Under the pieces are notes generated by a model. The model saw only the letters and a list, made by a program, of their open reading frames with translations. It made no database searches and was not told the origin of the DNA. A stretch of DNA of 7,903 bases. Origin: an uncultured Gammaproteobacteria bacterium (GTDB taxonomy: Bacteria; Pseudomonadota; Gammaproteobacteria; Acidiferrobacterales; CAJVXG01). The stretch spans positions 1 to 7,903 of the forward strand of contig CAJVXG010000070.1 of NCBI GenBank assembly GCA_913009215.1. The letters are read 5' to 3'. Shown one piece after another: positions 1 to 6,213 of the stretch; position 1 is the first letter of the stretch, and each line of letters starts with the position of its first letter. Both the position numbers and the translations under genes were made by a program.

Positions 1-1101
1 GGCCTGTTTGCGTATCGTCCGCGCCACTTCTTCATCAAAGGCATCAATTTTGCCGCCCTTGGCGCGCTTCTTACGCTCTGCCAGAATATAGGCTTCCCGT
101 TTTTTAACCAGCACCGATACCTGTTGCTGTAATGCCTTACGTTTCTTGCCTTTTTTATTGATATAGGCAATGCGTTGCGGTTTGCTCATCGGTCGCATCT
201 TTGCAGGTAAATACTTGTCCTTGACGCTGCCCATTTTTACCTTGCCTTCACGAATATCCTGGATCAGGTCACCGCCCCCTTGCACTACCTTGTTGGTAGC
301 ACGATTGTAGGCAATACGATCGCTGGCCGAGGAAACCGGCGCGGCCTCCGATCTTGCCTGTTTCTCCATGGTAAACCTGCGTCGTTTCTCACTACCCCAG
401 GGGATAATGGTGCTGCCAATCCGACGATTCAATCGTGCAATACCGGTATCATAAGGAGTAATAATAATGGTTACGCCACCACTTTGCGGAATGGCACTGT
501 AGGCGCCATTGGTCAGCTGAGCGATTTCTTTCCAGATCGGGGTCGTACGGTAGTTGCTACCTGCCTGAATGGTATTGATAATAATATCTTTCCTCTTGGC
601 CATCATGGCAACTTTGTAATATTTCACATCGTCCTGATAATCCATGTGTGGCGGGGAATCGCCCACCAGGAAAATAACACGCAAGGTATTTCGTTTCTTG
701 CTCCAGCCAATATTCTTTACCGCCTCATACAATGCCTGGTTCACGGATTCCGGCGTATCGCCGCCGCCCTGGGCCTGAAACGATTGCAGATTCTGGTAAA
801 TGCTGTCGAGGTCATCGGTCATCTGAAATTTCTTGGTAATGTAGGTATCACCGCGGTCACGAAAACCGATAAGGCAGAATTTCACATTCGGCGTCTGCCT
901 GGCACTGGCAATCTGGTTGGCGATATACCAGATTTTCCTCTTGGCGCCTGAGATTAATCCGCCCATGGAGCCTGTGGTATCAAGTACAAAACATACTTCA
1001 ATATTTGGCTTACGGGCTGAATATGCTTGAGTGGAAACAATGGGTATGAACAGAAAAAGTGATAACAGTATGGCGATCACTCTCTTCAAAATGTGGCTCA
1101 T
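1..1101 (-). CDS. Exported vWA-domain protein, C-terminus cut by window edge
   Basis: The frame is open from an ATG at 1101 down to base 1, giving 367 residues with no stop, so the C-terminus lies outside the window. An AGGAG site 7 nt upstream fixes the start. Residues 1-29 form a Sec signal peptide (basic start, hydrophobic core at 9-22, cleavage near A26-A29). A von Willebrand A fold follows with its metal-ion site (MIDAS) visible: DTTGS at 41-45, where Thr43 takes the place of the usual first Ser; GGGDTPE at 112-118 supplying Thr116; and GDSPPH at 147-152 supplying Asp148. From about residue 200 the protein turns basic and helical, with many Lys/Arg (for example KKGKKRK) and a probable coiled coil. 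It should act in the periplasm or at the envelope in metal-dependent protein binding; the partner is unknown. A 284-bp gap from the peptidase gene suggests its own promoter, but I could not place one. The vWA call is firm; the precise role is not. Confidence 0.88.
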   Translation of the reverse strand, partial: MSHILKRVIAILLSLFLFIPIVSTQAYSARKPNIEVCFVLDTTGSMGGLISGAKRKIWYIANQIASARQTPNVKFCLIGFRDRGDTYITKKFQMTDDLDSIYQNLQSFQAQGGGDTPESVNQALYEAVKNIGWSKKRNTLRVIFLVGDSPPHMDYQDDVKYYKVAMMAKRKDIIINTIQAGSNYRTTPIWKEIAQLTNGAYSAIPQSGGVTIIITPYDTGIARLNRRIGSTIIPWGSEKRRRFTMEKQARSEAAPVSSASDRIAYNRATNKVVQGGGDLIQDIREGKVKMGSVKDKYLPAKMRPMSKPQRIAYINKKGKKRKALQQQVSVLVKKREAYILAERKKRAKGGKIDAFDEEVARTIRKQA

Positions 1102-1207
1102 GACGAATCTCCTGTGCGCTGTAAATTGAGGTAAATAATGATCTCTGCTAGCGAAAGCTACTGCGCTTCCAACCAGATACACATTACAAACGCCATGCCA
1201 CACAGAC

Positions 1208-1226
1208 GGGGTTAATGAAAAACCCC
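1208..1226. repeat. Inverted repeat between the vWA and M48 genes
   Basis: The arms GGGGTT (1208-1213) and AACCCC (1221-1226) are perfect 6-bp complements around a 7-nt loop. The 8-bp palindrome CCTTAAGG (1225-1232) overlaps its right arm. Neither strand has a T-run directly after the stem, so this is not a textbook Rho-independent terminator. It could be an operator for the downstream vWA gene or a weak terminator of the lemA/M48 transcript. Confidence 0.35.
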
Positions 1227-1339
1227 TTAAGGTTCATCAATTTGGTCTTACATAGTAATTACAGTCGCGGTCAACAAAAAGAGATAAACGTGTGATTACA
1301 GGTTTGGTAATTTTTGGTATTAATGGTTACTGTCGCTGT

Positions 1340-1370
1340 CTGGGGCATTGTAGGATTTCCCCCGCCCCAG
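1340..1370 (-). other. Hairpin just downstream of the M48 gene
   Basis: CTGGGGC (1340-1346) pairs with GCCCCAG (1364-1370), a perfect 7-bp GC-rich stem with a 17-nt loop, starting 16 bp after the peptidase stop codon. The position suits transcript-end processing or stabilisation, but no U-tract follows on the minus strand. I call it a hairpin, not a terminator. Confidence 0.35.
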
Positions 1371-1385
1371 TAGGTATTTTATTTT

Positions 1386-3314
1386 CTAAATTACAGGTGG
1401 CATGGGGCAGTCCAGGACATCCGAGAAGGCGCGCAGGATTTCGACTTCAACCGGTGAAACCTGTTGGTCATGGGCGACACTGACGGCGCAGGCCTTCAGT
1501 ATTTTCTGTTTCACCAGGGGTCTCAGCTTTGCCAGTTTTTTCAGAGCAAGATCCAGGCCCGAGAGGCTGATTTCATTCTTCGCCAGAATCTTTTGCTCGC
1601 TTAATGCCAGCGTGGCGACTGCCGCTGCAAATGCCTTTGCCGCATCACCTTGATTCTGTTGACCGGCATAGGCCATGACTGACAGTATCAGTCTAATTTC
1701 TTTCTTGAGCTGCCTGACATCGGAATAACGGGCTTTTACCGGTGTCAGCTTGAAGAATTGTCCGTCCAGGTGATTGAACAGGATTTTTTGTAATGACCAC
1801 TCAAATAGATCGACCCGCCCATCCATTTCAATCAATGCGCCCAGGTTGTCCCGGAAGCTTTGATACTGGCTGAGGGATAACTGCTTGAGCGCCGGTATGG
1901 CAATATCTATCACCGGTAAGCGATATTGACGATCCAGTTCGGCGATCTCCGGTATCAAGGTGCGCATTACGGCATAGACATCCGCATCGGCATGGTCGCG
2001 CAAATGCTGTAATTGTTTGGCCCGGACTGCATTGCCTTCATCCAGTAGCAGAGAATAAATAACCGCCCGGGCGCCGTAGGGCTCACGGGCAGCCTCGATA
2101 ATGACAGTGGGCAGGCTGGCGATCAGCGAATGTGCATAATCAATGGTTTCCTGCTTGGGATTGCCAATTTGATCGATCGCCGTCATCACCGCAGCGCCCG
2201 TAACCACGGCAGCGACCTTTTTGGCAAGCTCTTCGCGCGTCATGGTTTCCTTTTTACCGGCCTCTTCCTCCTCCTGAGGTAATTCGGTTTTGTCGGAAGC
2301 ATCAAATTCACCATCCCAATGGGGATCGATGCGCAGGATGCGCTTGGCCAGCGGTGGGTGCGTAGCGGACAAAGATTGCATGAAACCCGAAATACCCTGG
2401 GCGAAAAAGGCGTGGCTGACTTCCGGTGCTCCGGGGTTTTCCACTTTTGAACCAAACTCGAGCCCGCCGATTCTCTTTAACGCACCCGCAATCCCGTCCG
2501 GGTTACGAGTAAATTGAACCGCCGAGGCATCCGCCAGGTATTCCCGTTGCCGGCTCACCGCGGCCTTGATCAGGCCACCGAAAAAAGTGCCGGCAAAGCC
2601 GATGACCATCAATCCAATAGCCAGCGCCAGTATTCCACCCGCGCCCTTATCGCTACCCCGCCCGCGCCGCGAAAAAGAAGCAGAATACAAAATATAGTAG
2701 CCAATAATGCCGATAACCAGGATGCCATTTAATATGCCCATTAAGCGGATGTTGAGCCGCATATCGCCATTAAATATATGGCTGAACTCATGGGCAATGA
2801 CGCCTTGCAACTGATCACGGCTTAATTGATCGATCGTCCCCTGGGTCACCCCAATAACGGCATCGCGTGGCGAGAAGCCGGCCGCAAAAGCGTTGATACC
2901 CGGCTCCTCCGCAAGCAAATAAACCGGCGGCGCCGGAATGCCGGAAGCAATGGCCATTTCCTCCACCACGTTCAACAGTTTGCGTTGATTCAGGTCATCG
3001 GTATTTTGTTGAATCAACTGCCCACCCAACGATTCCGCCACCGCCTTGCCACCGGCCGATAAGGTCATGATTTTGTAGAGACTGCCCACCAACACAACGA
3101 CACCAACACCGATGCTGACAGCGGCAAATGTCTGCCAATCCATCAGCCCGATAAAGCTGTCCCCACCCTGCAGTTGTTCACTATTTATATAACCGAACAC
3201 CGCCATGACCAACAGGTTGGTCATGATGATTAAGGTGACCACGGCCAGAATAAACAGGAAGACAAGCTGGACCGTGTTTTTACGCACACGGTCTTGTGAT
3301 TCGAAAAAATTCAT
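1386..3314 (-). CDS. HtpX-like M48 metallopeptidase with long C-terminal extension
   Basis: This 642-residue protein is a membrane zinc peptidase. The zinc site is complete: HEFSH at 175-179 gives two His ligands and the catalytic Glu176, and Glu258 in REYLAD is the third ligand. The HPPL motif near 319-322 is also typical of the M48/HtpX group. Hydrophobic segments lie at about 15-40, 61-83, 190-210 and 226-250, so the active site should face the cytoplasm as in HtpX. HtpX proteins are usually about 290 residues; here an acidic linker (about 338-355, with a Glu run) leads to another ~285 residues. These contain two acidic-loop/helix stretches (around 498-505 and 615-625) that resemble TerB-like helical domains, which is only an inference. 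The start MNFFESQDRVRKNT fits the family, although the GAAGG upstream directly touches the ATG. The gene begins 27 bp after lemA, a pairing common in bacteria. The likely role is turnover of damaged membrane proteins. Confidence 0.9.
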   Translation of the reverse strand: MNFFESQDRVRKNTVQLVFLFILAVVTLIIMTNLLVMAVFGYINSEQLQGGDSFIGLMDWQTFAAVSIGVGVVVLVGSLYKIMTLSAGGKAVAESLGGQLIQQNTDDLNQRKLLNVVEEMAIASGIPAPPVYLLAEEPGINAFAAGFSPRDAVIGVTQGTIDQLSRDQLQGVIAHEFSHIFNGDMRLNIRLMGILNGILVIGIIGYYILYSASFSRRGRGSDKGAGGILALAIGLMVIGFAGTFFGGLIKAAVSRQREYLADASAVQFTRNPDGIAGALKRIGGLEFGSKVENPGAPEVSHAFFAQGISGFMQSLSATHPPLAKRILRIDPHWDGEFDASDKTELPQEEEEAGKKETMTREELAKKVAAVVTGAAVMTAIDQIGNPKQETIDYAHSLIASLPTVIIEAAREPYGARAVIYSLLLDEGNAVRAKQLQHLRDHADADVYAVMRTLIPEIAELDRQYRLPVIDIAIPALKQLSLSQYQSFRDNLGALIEMDGRVDLFEWSLQKILFNHLDGQFFKLTPVKARYSDVRQLKKEIRLILSVMAYAGQQNQGDAAKAFAAAVATLALSEQKILAKNEISLSGLDLALKKLAKLRPLVKQKILKACAVSVAHDQQVSPVEVEILRAFSDVLDCPMPPVI

Positions 3315-3341
3315 CCTTCAGACTTCAGGAATGCCGCAATC

Positions 3342-3938
3342 CTAGAACGAGACTTTCGGTGCCGCCTGGATGGCAGCGCTGTCTTCAAATTCCAGCAACG
3401 TGGCATCCTGACTGTGACCGAACATGCCCGCAAAGGCGGCCGGCGGAAAGGTCTGCTTGTAGGTATTGTAGGCCATCACCTGGTCGTTAAAGGCCTGCCG
3501 GGAGAAGGAGACCTTGTTCTCGGTGCTGGTCAGCTCTTCGCTCAACTGCATCATGTTCTGACTGGCCTTCAGATCCGGGTAGGCCTCCATCACCATATTG
3601 AAATTCATCAAGGCGCCAGCTAACTTGCCCTCGGCGCCCATCAGGCCCTTCATCGCCTCGGCACTGCCCGGATCGGCTGCCGCCGCTGACAACATATTTT
3701 GCGCCGCATTACGCGCCTTGACCACGGCTTCCAGAGTGCCGCGCTCGTGCTTGATGTAACCCTTAGCGGTTTCAACCAGGTTCGGAATCAAGTCGTAGCG
3801 CCGTTTTAACTGGACTTCTATCTGGGCAAAGGCATTTTTATAACGATTCTTAAGTGTGACCAATTTATTAAAAATACCGACCACATAAAAAATGATCAGC
3901 GCAATAATGACCAATATCACAATCAGTGTCGTAAACAT
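3342..3938 (-). CDS. lemA: LemA family membrane-anchored protein
   Basis: The protein has 198 residues from the chosen ATG, close to the usual LemA length of about 190. Residues 3-23 form one N-terminal membrane helix with a very short N-terminal tail. A helical domain follows with the conserved LemA signature: NRYKNAFAQIEVQLKRRYDL (31-50) and IPNLVETAKGYIKHE (51-65). The end (FPPAAFAGMFG, then an acidic stretch and PKVSF) also matches the family. The frame stays open upstream to 4010, but I place the start at 3938. A GAGG site lies 8 nt before that ATG, the membrane helix begins at once, and a -10 box at 3984-3989 puts the likely transcript start near 3977, inside the longer version. LemA proteins often sit beside M48 peptidases; the function is not settled, but a role with the peptidase at the membrane is the usual inference. 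This LemA is unrelated to the sensor kinase GacS that once carried the same name. Confidence 0.93.
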   Translation of the reverse strand: MFTTLIVILVIIALIIFYVVGIFNKLVTLKNRYKNAFAQIEVQLKRRYDLIPNLVETAKGYIKHERGTLEAVVKARNAAQNMLSAAAADPGSAEAMKGLMGAEGKLAGALMNFNMVMEAYPDLKASQNMMQLSEELTSTENKVSFSRQAFNDQVMAYNTYKQTFPPAAFAGMFGHSQDATLLEFEDSAAIQAAPKVSF

Positions 3939-3983
3939 GTTTCTCGCCTCATTTCCAAACCGTTGAATTGTACAGATTTTAGC

Positions 3984-4012
3984 ATTATATGGACTAGAAG
4001 AGGAAAACAAAG
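3984..4012 (-). promoter_or_regulatory. Probable sigma-70 promoter of the lemA-M48 operon
   Basis: The minus strand carries a perfect TATAAT (3989 to 3984). Seventeen bases upstream the hexamer is CTTTGT (4007-4012), a poor match to TTGACA; TTGTTT at 15-bp spacing is the alternative. The predicted transcript starts near 3977, giving a leader of about 39 nt that contains the lemA ribosome binding site. A weak -35 overlapped by an inverted repeat suggests dependence on a regulator. Confidence 0.5.
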
Positions 4013-4020
4013 GTTTTCCT
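4001..4020. repeat. Perfect inverted repeat overlapping the lemA -35 region
   Basis: The arms AGGAAAAC (4001-4008) and GTTTTCCT (4013-4020) are perfect 8-bp complements around the 4-nt spacer AAAG. It sits 11 bp upstream of the lemA -10 box, covering the -35 position, where a repressor or activator dimer would bind. On the plus strand a T-rich run follows at 4028-4037, so a weak plus-strand terminator is the alternative, but there is no plus-strand gene for it to serve. Confidence 0.5.
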
Positions 4021-4041
4021 GGATAGATTTATTTTTTCAGG

Positions 4042-4053
4042 CCAGAGCTCTGG
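4042..4053. repeat. 12-bp perfect palindrome CCAGAGCTCTGG
   Basis: This self-complementary 12-mer lies 22 bp upstream of the inverted repeat at the lemA promoter, in a gene-free stretch. It could be a second operator for lemA; chance is also possible for a site of this length. Confidence 0.3.
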
Positions 4054-4114
4054 TGCCATCCGGCAAGCGATTTATCAGGGTAACCCTTAAACTGCTTATC
4101 ATCAACGAGAATTG

Positions 4115-4195
4115 GGGACAAATCCACGGCTGACCCACTTAGGCGTCATTCCCGTGGACATAAGACACTATTCCTGTTCTGGAATTTCATGTCCC
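4115..4195. repeat. Nested inverted repeats in the 3939-4287 gene-free stretch, possible REP-like remnant
   Basis: The outer arms GGGACA (4115-4120) and TGTCCC (4190-4195) enclose the inner arms TCCACGG (4123-4129) and CCGTGGA (4152-4158). The motif GGGGACA (4114-4120) is also nearly repeated as GTGGACA (4154-4160). Nested short arms of this type are seen in palindromic intergenic elements and leftovers of IS200-like transposition. No transposase is present, and the rest of the gap between lemA and the SEL1 gene shows no coding signal. Confidence 0.35.
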
Positions 4196-4287
4196 TGGCC
4201 AACTCAATACCCTGTAATCACTGGAATAATGATATTCAATGCACTTTTGTAATATTATGTGGGACACAGCTAAGATGTTTGGTTACA

Positions 4288-5139
4288 CTATTTTTCTGAT
4301 TTTTGTTTCCAGTACTCGGCCTTGGTCTGGCTTTTCGCAACCCCCACACCGCTGCCATACATCACGGAAAGATAGGACTGGGCTTCCTTATGTCCTTTTT
4401 CGGCCGCCATCCGGTACCACTTAAAGGCCTTGGTGTAATCACGATGTTTCGCTCGACCATGGAAATAAAGCTCTCCCAGCCTGAATTGAGATCTAACATT
4501 GCCCTGCCCACCTGACAATACGTACCATTTAACGGATTCTTCAAAATTCGGCCTGGTACCGAGTCCCTCCTGATACATCAACCCTAGAATATATTGGGCA
4601 TGAACATTGCCTTGCTCGGCTGCGGCACGAAACCAGTTTCTTGCGATGGTGTAATCCTTTGCTCTACCCAGCCCATGATAATACATCAATCCGAGTTGAT
4701 GCTGTGCCTCAACATATCCCTGTTCTGCCGATTTGAGATACCACTGGTGCGCCAGAGCATAGTCACGCTTGATGACCTGACCTTGTTGGTACATCAGAGC
4801 CAGGCTGGCTTGTGCCTTATCGTTATCCTGCCTGGCAGCACTCTGGAACCAGCGAAAGGCCTTCCGCGGGTTGCGACGCACGCCTTTACCTGTTGTGTAT
4901 AACATTCCAAGCCAATATTGCCCACGGGCATGTCCCTTTTTTGCAATATACTTGAATTGCCTGCGCGCGTTGTAGTATTCCTTGTTGTTATATGCGGCTA
5001 CAGCACTCTCATATTTTTTTTCATAATTCTTTGCTGCATAGCTATTAAAAGCAATACAGGCCAGGATAGTAACTAATAAAAGATGGAATAACTTATTCAC
5101 AGGAGATGCTCTGACTTTGGGTAGTTTGATACTATGCAT
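4288..5139 (-). CDS. Exported SEL1-repeat protein (six repeats)
   Basis: The protein has 283 residues from the ATG at 5139. Residues 1-36 form an export signal: a long basic start, a hydrophobic core (17-30) and a possible cut after A35 or A36. ILAC ending at Cys28 also fits a loose lipobox, so an outer-membrane lipoprotein is possible. A TPR-like half repeat (about 44-68) leads into six SEL1 repeats of about 36 residues spanning 70-283 (LGMLY, LALMY, LGLMY, LGLMY, LGELY, LSVMY cores). The canonical GxGV loop is kept in the first and last repeats but altered in the middle ones. SEL1 repeats form a helical solenoid for protein binding; no partner can be read from the sequence. The frame extends upstream to a GTG at 5220, but that adds 27 residues which hide the signal peptide. 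The ribosome site at 5139 is weak (CGAG), so the start is less certain than the rest. It lies 104 bp after the DUF3617 gene and may be part of that transcript. Confidence 0.88.
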   Translation of the reverse strand: MHSIKLPKVRASPVNKLFHLLLVTILACIAFNSYAAKNYEKKYESAVAAYNNKEYYNARRQFKYIAKKGHARGQYWLGMLYTTGKGVRRNPRKAFRWFQSAARQDNDKAQASLALMYQQGQVIKRDYALAHQWYLKSAEQGYVEAQHQLGLMYYHGLGRAKDYTIARNWFRAAAEQGNVHAQYILGLMYQEGLGTRPNFEESVKWYVLSGGQGNVRSQFRLGELYFHGRAKHRDYTKAFKWYRMAAEKGHKEAQSYLSVMYGSGVGVAKSQTKAEYWKQKSEK

Positions 5140-5243
5140 TATATCTCGATATTGCCAGGAAAGAGAACCGGCAGTATGGCGATAATCTGTTACCTGGCGG
5201 CATATTCTCCCATACACCACCTGGTTATTCGATAATGCAATTG

Positions 5244-5702
5244 CTATTTATTTCCATTCCCAGAAACACATCCGGCTTTGTATTTTCCTCTGTACTGTAT
5301 GGTGGTGGTGATTAATTTCCCACCATAGGCAACAATACCGATAGTTTGCCCGCGCATTTTATCCTTTATATATTTAATAGTTCCGTTTGCTCTGATCTCA
5401 AATTCACGGGTCTTGCAAAATAAACTCCAGGTAACCTTGCCATTATCGTTGTTTGGCTTCAATTTACAATCTTTCTTCAGGGTTTCCCATTGGGCGGCAG
5501 TCGGTACATAGAGGTCCGGGGTAATACAAACCATGGAAGTGTGGGGCCTGCCGGATGTTGGATCTTTCGCGCCCTCCATTTTTAGCACTTTCGCAGTTAT
5601 TGCCCAATAACCATAACGTATATCGGCGTGCGACACCGGTATTGCCAACAGACCCCAGACACACAACATAAAAAATACTGTCGTCTTTAGTTTCTCGGTC
5701 AC
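5244..5702 (-). CDS. Secreted DUF3617-like protein
   Basis: This 152-residue protein starts at GTG (5702), with AAGGA 8 nt upstream lying inside the last codons of the dodecin gene. Residues 1-26 are a clear Sec signal peptide ending in SHA. The mature part begins with RYGYWAITAKVLKMEG, followed by a SMVCITPD strand, KKDCKL, a VTWSLFC strand, a beta-rich GTIKY region and a final YRGKYKAGC. This layout fits the DUF3617 family of small periplasmic beta proteins, of unknown function. The mature protein has exactly four cysteines (59, 79, 96, 145), suggesting two disulfides formed in the periplasm. It sits 4 bp after dodecin, so the two are very likely co-transcribed and translationally coupled, although one product is cytoplasmic and the other exported. 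Family assignment is from motif memory, not a search. Confidence 0.8.
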   Translation of the reverse strand: MTEKLKTTVFFMLCVWGLLAIPVSHADIRYGYWAITAKVLKMEGAKDPTSGRPHTSMVCITPDLYVPTAAQWETLKKDCKLKPNNDNGKVTWSLFCKTREFEIRANGTIKYIKDKMRGQTIGIVAYGGKLITTTIQYRGKYKAGCVSGNGNK

Positions 5703-5706
5703 AAGC

Positions 5707-5916
5707 TTAATCCTTGAGGCGAAATCCTATCTTCAATTTTACCTGGTAGTGCGCCACCTTGCCGTCTTTAATATGGCCACGAGTTTCCATTACTTCAAAC
5801 CAGTCCAGGTTGGACAAGGTCTTGGATGCCCTGTTGACGGCATTTTCGATTGCGGCATCCGTTCCCTTGGCGGACGAACCGACCAGCTCTACTATTTTAT
5901 AGACATGTTCACTCAT
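5707..5916 (-). CDS. Dodecin, flavin-binding storage protein
   Basis: At 69 residues it matches the usual dodecin length. The order of features is typical: VYKIVELVGSS strand, a long helix (AAIENAVNRASKTL), the flavin-stacking Trp39 in LDWFEV, TRGHI with Arg46, then the HYQVKLKIGF strand with Gln58. In known dodecins the Trp stacks on the isoalloxazine ring and the Gln binds its edge; twelve subunits form a hollow sphere that stores or buffers riboflavin, FMN or FAD in the cytoplasm. An AGGAG site 7 nt before the ATG supports the start. It is the first gene of a tight pair with the DUF3617 protein gene. No riboswitch or convincing promoter was seen upstream; the stretch before it holds a gene remnant. 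Confidence 0.95.
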   Translation of the reverse strand: MSEHVYKIVELVGSSAKGTDAAIENAVNRASKTLSNLDWFEVMETRGHIKDGKVAHYQVKLKIGFRLKD

Positions 5917-5970
5917 CTCTTATCTCCTAGGTTAAAATAACTGTGAATCTTGTTTTCTCAATATAATGAC

Positions 5971-6141
5971 TTATTCTGGCGTGGGTGCATACTGAGCAAA
6001 CACCTCTTCGCCTGTCACGTTATACGTCTTGTTAGAAAAACTATAATAATCCGGCTTTTCATCAATGAAAATCTGATGGTCAAATACCGCTGACTCCATG
6101 TTATCAAAAAATCCTGCTGGCGTAATATACTCCTTACTGGT
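5971..6141 (-). pseudogene. Start-less 3' gene remnant, possibly GFA-like
   Basis: On the minus strand 56 sense codons run from 6141 to a TAA at 5971-5973. The peptide has natural composition (for example EYITPAGFFDNMESAVFDHQ, then IFIDEKPDYYSF and EEVFAQYAPTPE). The only Met (residue 15) has no ribosome site. The text resembles the last strands of GFA (glutathione-dependent formaldehyde-activating-like) proteins, but that match is from memory and weak. Upstream the same frame stays open through a low-complexity Arg/Lys-rich stretch to the TGA of the SEL1 gene at 6211. I read it as the tail of a gene that lost its front part; a peptide made by stop readthrough is a less likely alternative. 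Confidence 0.45.
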
Positions 6142-6144
6142 ATC

Positions 6145-6213
6145 TGACCCGGTTTTTTTGCGGGTTTTGCGGACCCGTTCGCGGCACGGACTTGGTTGAC
6201 TTGTCAGGGGTCA
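6145..6213. repeat. 69-bp segment bounded by TGACCC / GGGTCA
   Basis: TGACCC (6145-6150) and GGGTCA (6208-6213) are inverted 6-bp ends. Inside are ACCCG/CGGGT (6147-6151, 6161-6165) and CGGGT/ACCCG (6161-6165, 6173-6177), giving alternative hairpins around a T7 run. The right end overlaps the stop codon of the SEL1 gene and the left end adjoins the gene remnant. It may be a small palindromic insertion or the scar of a larger one. The hairpins could also end transcription of the SEL1 gene, although no T-run follows them on the minus strand. Confidence 0.35.

Noticed and set aside
280..951. Long plus-strand open frame of 223 codons
   Set aside because: It lies fully antisense to the vWA gene, whose signal peptide, MIDAS motifs and ribosome site are clear. 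The plus-strand protein shows no recognisable motif.
1208..1370. Rho-independent terminators after the M48 gene
   Set aside because: Two good stems exist, but neither has a T-run directly after it on the minus strand.
3939..4010. 24-residue N-terminal extension of LemA
   Set aside because: The probable promoter lies inside it, and the ATG at 3938 has a ribosome site and begins right before the membrane helix as in other LemA proteins.
4239..4424. Small plus-strand frame across the end of the SEL1 gene
   Set aside because: Its start lacks a ribosome site and most of it is antisense to the well-supported SEL1 coding region.
5140..5220. GTG start and 27-residue extension of the other SEL1 protein
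   Set aside because: It lacks a good ribosome site and places the hydrophobic export segment too far from the N-terminus.
5934..5961. Promoter before dodecin: TTGAGA and TATTTT with 16-bp spacing
   Set aside because: The predicted transcript would begin within the ribosome binding site at 5924-5928, leaving no usable leader.
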